Shown one piece after another: positions 59,856-64,000 of a DNA stretch of 64,000 bases. The notes below the pieces were generated by a model. The model ran no database searches and had not been told where the DNA came from. It saw nothing but the letters and a program-made list of their open reading frames with translations. The position numbers were made by a program, and so were the translations under genes. Origin of the DNA: Rhodospirillales bacterium (lineage in GTDB: Bacteria; Pseudomonadota; Alphaproteobacteria; JAJFIK01); assembly GCA_021775005.1 (NCBI GenBank), contig JAJFIK010000036.1:1-64000 (forward strand). Direction: 5' to 3'. Numbering within the stretch: the first letter of the stretch is position 1; every line of letters begins with the position of its first letter.

Positions 59856-59951
59856 ATGCCCGGATCAAGTTCCGGGCATGACGAATTGGGAGGGCGGTCA
59901 GACTGGGTCCCCCGGTCAAGCTTCGTGCCCGCGAAGGCGGGTACGGGGGAC
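59856..59951. repeat. REP-like palindromic repeats
   Basis: Two hairpin units. The first is ATGCCCGG-8-CCGGGCAT at 59856-59879 (perfect arms). The second has GTCCCCCG/CGGGGGAC arms at 59907-59914 and 59944-59951 around an inner CCCGC-GAAG-GCGGG. Sequences of this type (CCCGCGAAGGCGGG) recur in many alphaproteobacterial genomes as extragenic palindromes. The 386-base gap between 59741 and 60126 holds these, the CIRCE element and no gene. Confidence 0.7.
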
Positions 59952-60040
59952 GCGAAGAAGAAGTACAGATTGAGGTTGGGAAGCAAGGCTACCCCCTTGA
60001 CTCTGCCCCCCACCATCCTTACTTCCGCCTACGAAGGCTG

Positions 60041-60067
60041 GTGGCACTCAATTCTAGTGAGTGCTAA
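60041..60067 (+). promoter_or_regulatory. CIRCE element before groES
   Basis: GTGGCACTC, nine bases, then GAGTGCTAA. The right arm is the exact CIRCE consensus, and the left arm differs from TTAGCACTC at the outer positions. HrcA normally binds this to repress groESL until heat shock. It ends 59 bases before the groES ATG. HrcA itself is not in the window. Confidence 0.88.
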
Positions 60068-60126
60068 CAGCGACTTCTAGTTGTAGTGAAAAATTATTTT
60101 CAACCAAGCAATAGGAGAAGCGGAAG

Positions 60127-60462
60127 ATGAAATTTCGTCCTCTGCATGACCGCGTGGTCGTTCGTCGTGTTGAAGAAGACACCAAGACCGCCGGGGGGAT
60201 CATCATTCCCGACAGCGCAACTGAAAAGCCCCAACAAGGCGAAATCGTTGCCATAGGTACCGGCGCCCGCAACGAAGACGGCAAGATCGTGCCGCTCGAC
60301 GTTAAAGCTGGCGACACCGTGATTTTCGGCAAGTGGTCGGGCACGGAAGTAAAGGTCAACGGCGAAGAGCTGCTGATCATGAAAGAAAGCGACATCATGG
60401 GCATTCTCGAAGGCAAAGCGCCTGCGAAAAAGAAGGCCCCTGCAAAAAGAAAAGCTGCGTAA
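60127..60462 (+). CDS. groES: Co-chaperonin GroES with Lys/Ala tail
   Basis: GroES (111 residues) caps the GroEL barrel. The full family sequence is present: [20 protein letters not shown] at the start, the mobile loop [20 protein letters not shown], and [20 protein letters not shown]. It then continues about 15 residues beyond the usual 95-97 with a tail of [15 protein letters not shown]. The frame is open with no sign of error. AGGAGAAG precedes the ATG. It is followed by groEL after 64 bases and controlled by CIRCE. Confidence 0.96.
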   Translation: MKFRPLHDRVVVRRVEEDTKTAGGIIIPDSATEKPQQGEIVAIGTGARNEDGKIVPLDVKAGDTVIFGKWSGTEVKVNGEELLIMKESDIMGILEGKAPAKKKAPAKRKAA

Positions 60463-60496
60463 GCGAACATCGCCGACGCAGTTTTTTTATAACTGA

Positions 60497-62179
<1,683 letters not shown>

Positions 62180-62208
62180 GCTCAGACCAACCAGCGTAAT
62201 CTTCGAAG

Positions 62209-62241
62209 GGTCGCGAGGGGGTTTCCTCTCGCGGCCTTTTT
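62209..62241 (+). terminator. Rho-independent terminator after groEL
   Basis: GGTCGCGAG and CTCGCGGCC form a nine-pair stem (one G-U) around a ten-base loop, followed by five T. It starts 29 bases after the groEL stop and separates groESL from the acidic lipoprotein gene. Confidence 0.88.
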
Positions 62242-62310
62242 CTATGGCGCTTCCAACATTGCCAAATTGTAATAATACGGCCACGGGCCGGTAAGCTTGG
62301 AGATGACAGT

Positions 62311-63351
62311 ATGACCCTCATGGAAAACACACTCACCTCATTGGGGGCCTTTATGAAATGGTCAGCAGGCGCTGCACTCGGCGCGAGTTTATTTTTGGGC
62401 GCATGCGCCACATCGGCCATGGGCGACGAGGTATTTGTCTCGTCAGGCGGCGAAGAAGAAACGCGCATCCGCATGGTCATCGATGAAATCCATGACGGCG
62501 AAGAACGCACCCGTATGTGCGTCTTTGTTCCCGCAGGGGGCGATGAAGCGGCAGGCGCGATTAGCTGTTCTGGCGCTGACTTCCGCGTTGTTGAATTTGG
62601 CGACGACGGCAATGTTTTCTTCAACGGCGATACGGTTATCAGCGAATCCGAAATCACCCGCATGGTGGAAGAGCGCTTGGTCGAGTTTAGCGAACGAATG
62701 GCCGAACGCGGCGAGCTGCACATTGAGTTCCAGGAAATGCACCTTGAAAGCCAAGCCTTTGCAGAAGAAATGGCTGAGCTTGGCCGCGAAATGGAAGAGC
62801 TGCATGTAGAGCTCACCCTAGAGAGCGAAGAAGAGCGCGCAGAGCTGGAAGCAGAATTGCAAGAGCTCGCCCGCGAGATGGAAGCATTGAACCGTCAAGG
62901 CTTTGCGGCAGACAGTGAAGAAATGCGTGAGCAACGCGAAGAAATGGAAGAGCTTCGCGCTGAAATGGCTGAGCTGGCCATGGACCAGCAAAACATTCAG
63001 CGTGAGCTGTGGTTTGAAAACCGCGAGGAAATGGCCGAACTCCAAGCGGAAATGGCGATTGTTCGCGCTGAAGCCATGGCCGAAGTTGCCGAAGAAATGG
63101 CGCGTCTTGAAGCTGATGGCATTTTCGTGCGCGCAAGAGATGGCGAGCATGCTTGGGTTAGTGAGTTGGGGGAAAGCATGTCCTTTCTCCGCGAGCTGGT
63201 CATTGACGACGTGGACGGCGACGTTGTCATTGTTGAGCGTCTCTCCGGCGAAGACGGCGGCCCACGGATCATCATCCGCACCACTGACCCCAGCCTTGTG
63301 GAAGTCATTCAAATAGATCGCGGCGATATGGAGTTCCACGAAGACGATTAA
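62311..63351 (+). CDS. Very acidic coiled-coil lipoprotein of unknown function
   Basis: A 346-residue protein I do not recognise. A signal peptide ends FLGAC, so Cys32 is the likely lipidated residue. A beta-like domain follows (about 45-115, with two cysteines in RMCVFV and AISCSG). A long Glu/Met/Leu coiled coil (about 118-265) repeats blocks such as EEMEELRAEMAELAM. A C-terminal beta-like domain (about 275-346) contains GDVVIVERLSGEDGG and ends DMEFHEDD. The coil has almost no basic balance. GGAG is eight bases before the ATG. It has its own terminator and stands directly after groESL. Outer-membrane attachment is likely; function unknown. Confidence 0.7.
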   Translation: MTLMENTLTSLGAFMKWSAGAALGASLFLGACATSAMGDEVFVSSGGEEETRIRMVIDEIHDGEERTRMCVFVPAGGDEAAGAISCSGADFRVVEFGDDGNVFFNGDTVISESEITRMVEERLVEFSERMAERGELHIEFQEMHLESQAFAEEMAELGREMEELHVELTLESEEERAELEAELQELAREMEALNRQGFAADSEEMREQREEMEELRAEMAELAMDQQNIQRELWFENREEMAELQAEMAIVRAEAMAEVAEEMARLEADGIFVRARDGEHAWVSELGESMSFLRELVIDDVDGDVVIVERLSGEDGGPRIIIRTTDPSLVEVIQIDRGDMEFHEDD

Positions 63352-63393
63352 TCCTCCGTCACCACCAGCGCCCCCAAACGCGGGTGGGTGAGG

Positions 63394-63428
63394 AAGGCGA
63401 GGGGTGCCTGGTGCGGCCCTCGCCTTTT
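63394..63428 (+). terminator. Rho-independent terminator after the acidic lipoprotein
   Basis: AAGGCGAGGG and CCCTCGCCTT form a ten-pair stem around a 13-base loop, followed by two more T. It begins 43 bases after the lipoprotein stop and ends before the esterase gene. Confidence 0.8.
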
Positions 63429-63485
63429 CATTTGGCGATCCTGCGCATAGGCTAATGCTCCCTTGCCTCTGGCCCGGAGCCCACC

Positions 63486-64000
63486 ATGCGTTCGCTGCTA
63501 GTATTACTTGGACTAAGTGTTGCCGTCGCCGTTCTTGCTGGATGCTCTAATGAGCGCCGCACAGGTGGCGCGTTCGAGCTTCCAAACACTGAAACATTTG
63601 AACTGCGCAGCCGCGCTATCGGCCAGACCTATGACATCCGCGTGGCTTTGCCCGATAGCTATGACACTGACGAGGCACCGGAGAGCTATCCGCTGCTGGT
63701 CCTTTTGGATGCTGACTATTCTTTTGCCATCGCCCGCAATGTGACCCAGCATTTGGCGCAGCGAGGACAATTGCCGGAAATGATTGTTGTCGCCATTGCC
63801 TATCCTGATGCCGAAGGCAATCAGGAACTCTATCGCATGACGCGAAGCCGGGACTACACGCCAATATTTCACCCAACCGGTGGCTACGGCTCAGAGTTCC
63901 AAGCCAACTCTGGCGGCGGCCCGGCGTTTCTCAGCTTTATCGCGGATCGCCTGCTGCCGGAGCTTGAACGGCGCTATCCCATCGATGATGAAGATCGCAC
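63486..64000 (+). CDS. Esterase D-like alpha/beta hydrolase, lipoprotein, partial
   Basis: The gene runs off the right edge; about 171 codons are present. A signal peptide ends LAGC (Cys20), so the enzyme is probably membrane-anchored. Then comes an esterase-D/feruloyl-esterase-like start (COG2819/PF00756): TYDIRVALPDSYD, YPLLVLLDADYSFAIARNVT, MIVVAIAYPD and FLSFIADRLLPELERRYPID. The catalytic Ser, normally after this last block, lies outside the window. Homologues hydrolyse siderophore or acyl esters; the substrate is unknown. Confidence 0.85.
   Translation, partial: MRSLLVLLGLSVAVAVLAGCSNERRTGGAFELPNTETFELRSRAIGQTYDIRVALPDSYDTDEAPESYPLLVLLDADYSFAIARNVTQHLAQRGQLPEMIVVAIAYPDAEGNQELYRMTRSRDYTPIFHPTGGYGSEFQANSGGGPAFLSFIADRLLPELERRYPIDDEDR

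Noticed and set aside
59997-60025. TTGACT as a sigma-70 or sigma-32 promoter for groES
   Set aside because: No acceptable -10 box lies at the right distance, so I do not mark the promoter itself.

Overview
The window looks like an ordinary chromosomal stretch of a free-living, aerobic, Gram-negative alphaproteobacterium, most like the Hyphomicrobiales/Parvibaculales part of the class. This rests on gene content and order seen in the sequence: ctaD-coxB next to tldD; pmbA-cysQ-DUF4170-DUF374-waaA-lpxK followed by DUF2093-xseA-purD; the alphaproteobacterial families DUF2093, DUF4170 and DUF3035 (BamF); a TipF-like EAL protein; and an EgtA/plant-type GshA. I found no tRNA, rRNA, insertion sequence or CRISPR array. 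Most DNA is moderately GC-rich. The HipA locus (14.4-16.3 kb) and the P63C gene (41.6-42.6 kb) are visibly more AT-rich and look acquired.

Layout. 0-9 kb: cytochrome oxidase genes, tldD, a YcaQ-like protein, an APH-type kinase, a cupin, a ParDE toxin-antitoxin pair, gshA, rsmE. 8-14.4 kb: ubiA and ubiD (ubiquinone), MAPEG, fatty acid desaturase, small membrane proteins, a streptomycin/hydroxyurea-type kinase. 14.4-16.3 kb: a HipA kinase followed by an unusual HTH-DUF1488 fusion. 16.3-20.4 kb: HAD, ABM-like, TetR, dicarboxylate symporter, second MAPEG. 20.4-28.1 kb: pmbA, cysQ-like and the lipid A/Kdo locus, including a fused LpxK-acyltransferase, then an M23 peptidase. 28.2-36.8 kb: xseA, purD, an acyl-CoA-type phosphotransferase, a soluble PAS histidine kinase, a P450 and an acyl-CoA dehydrogenase. 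37-41.5 kb: membrane protein plus winged-helix regulator, tadA, an RluB-type synthase, rsmD, mutL. 42.6-50.5 kb: M16 peptidase pair, bamF, lspA, ribF, MaoC, a TipF-like EAL protein, an OmpA-like lipoprotein. 50.6-59.7 kb: SDRs, a Crp-family regulator, aminotransferase, DSD1-type PLP enzyme, a 2OG oxygenase and a TetR module. 59.8-64 kb: CIRCE-controlled groESL, a very acidic coiled-coil lipoprotein and the start of an esterase.

Links between genes. tldD and pmbA encode the two partners of the TldD/TldE peptidase. lspA supplies lipoprotein maturation for the many lipoproteins here (M16, BamF, OmpA-like, acidic coiled-coil, esterase). Two perfect TGTGA-N6-TCACA sites lie upstream of the Crp-family gene and of the PAS kinase, which suggests one regulon. 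Two matching 16-bp palindromes flank a tetR gene and predict its targets.

The most unusual items are the HipA/HTH-DUF1488 locus, the LpxK-acyltransferase fusion, the four-copy TGCTTGCA operator array before the P63C gene, the two-operator TetR module, the acidic lipoprotein after groEL, and a 469-bp gap with strong RNA-like structure after the Crp gene. Seven convergent gene pairs overlap by exactly four bases. All functions are read from motifs by eye; no database search was run.
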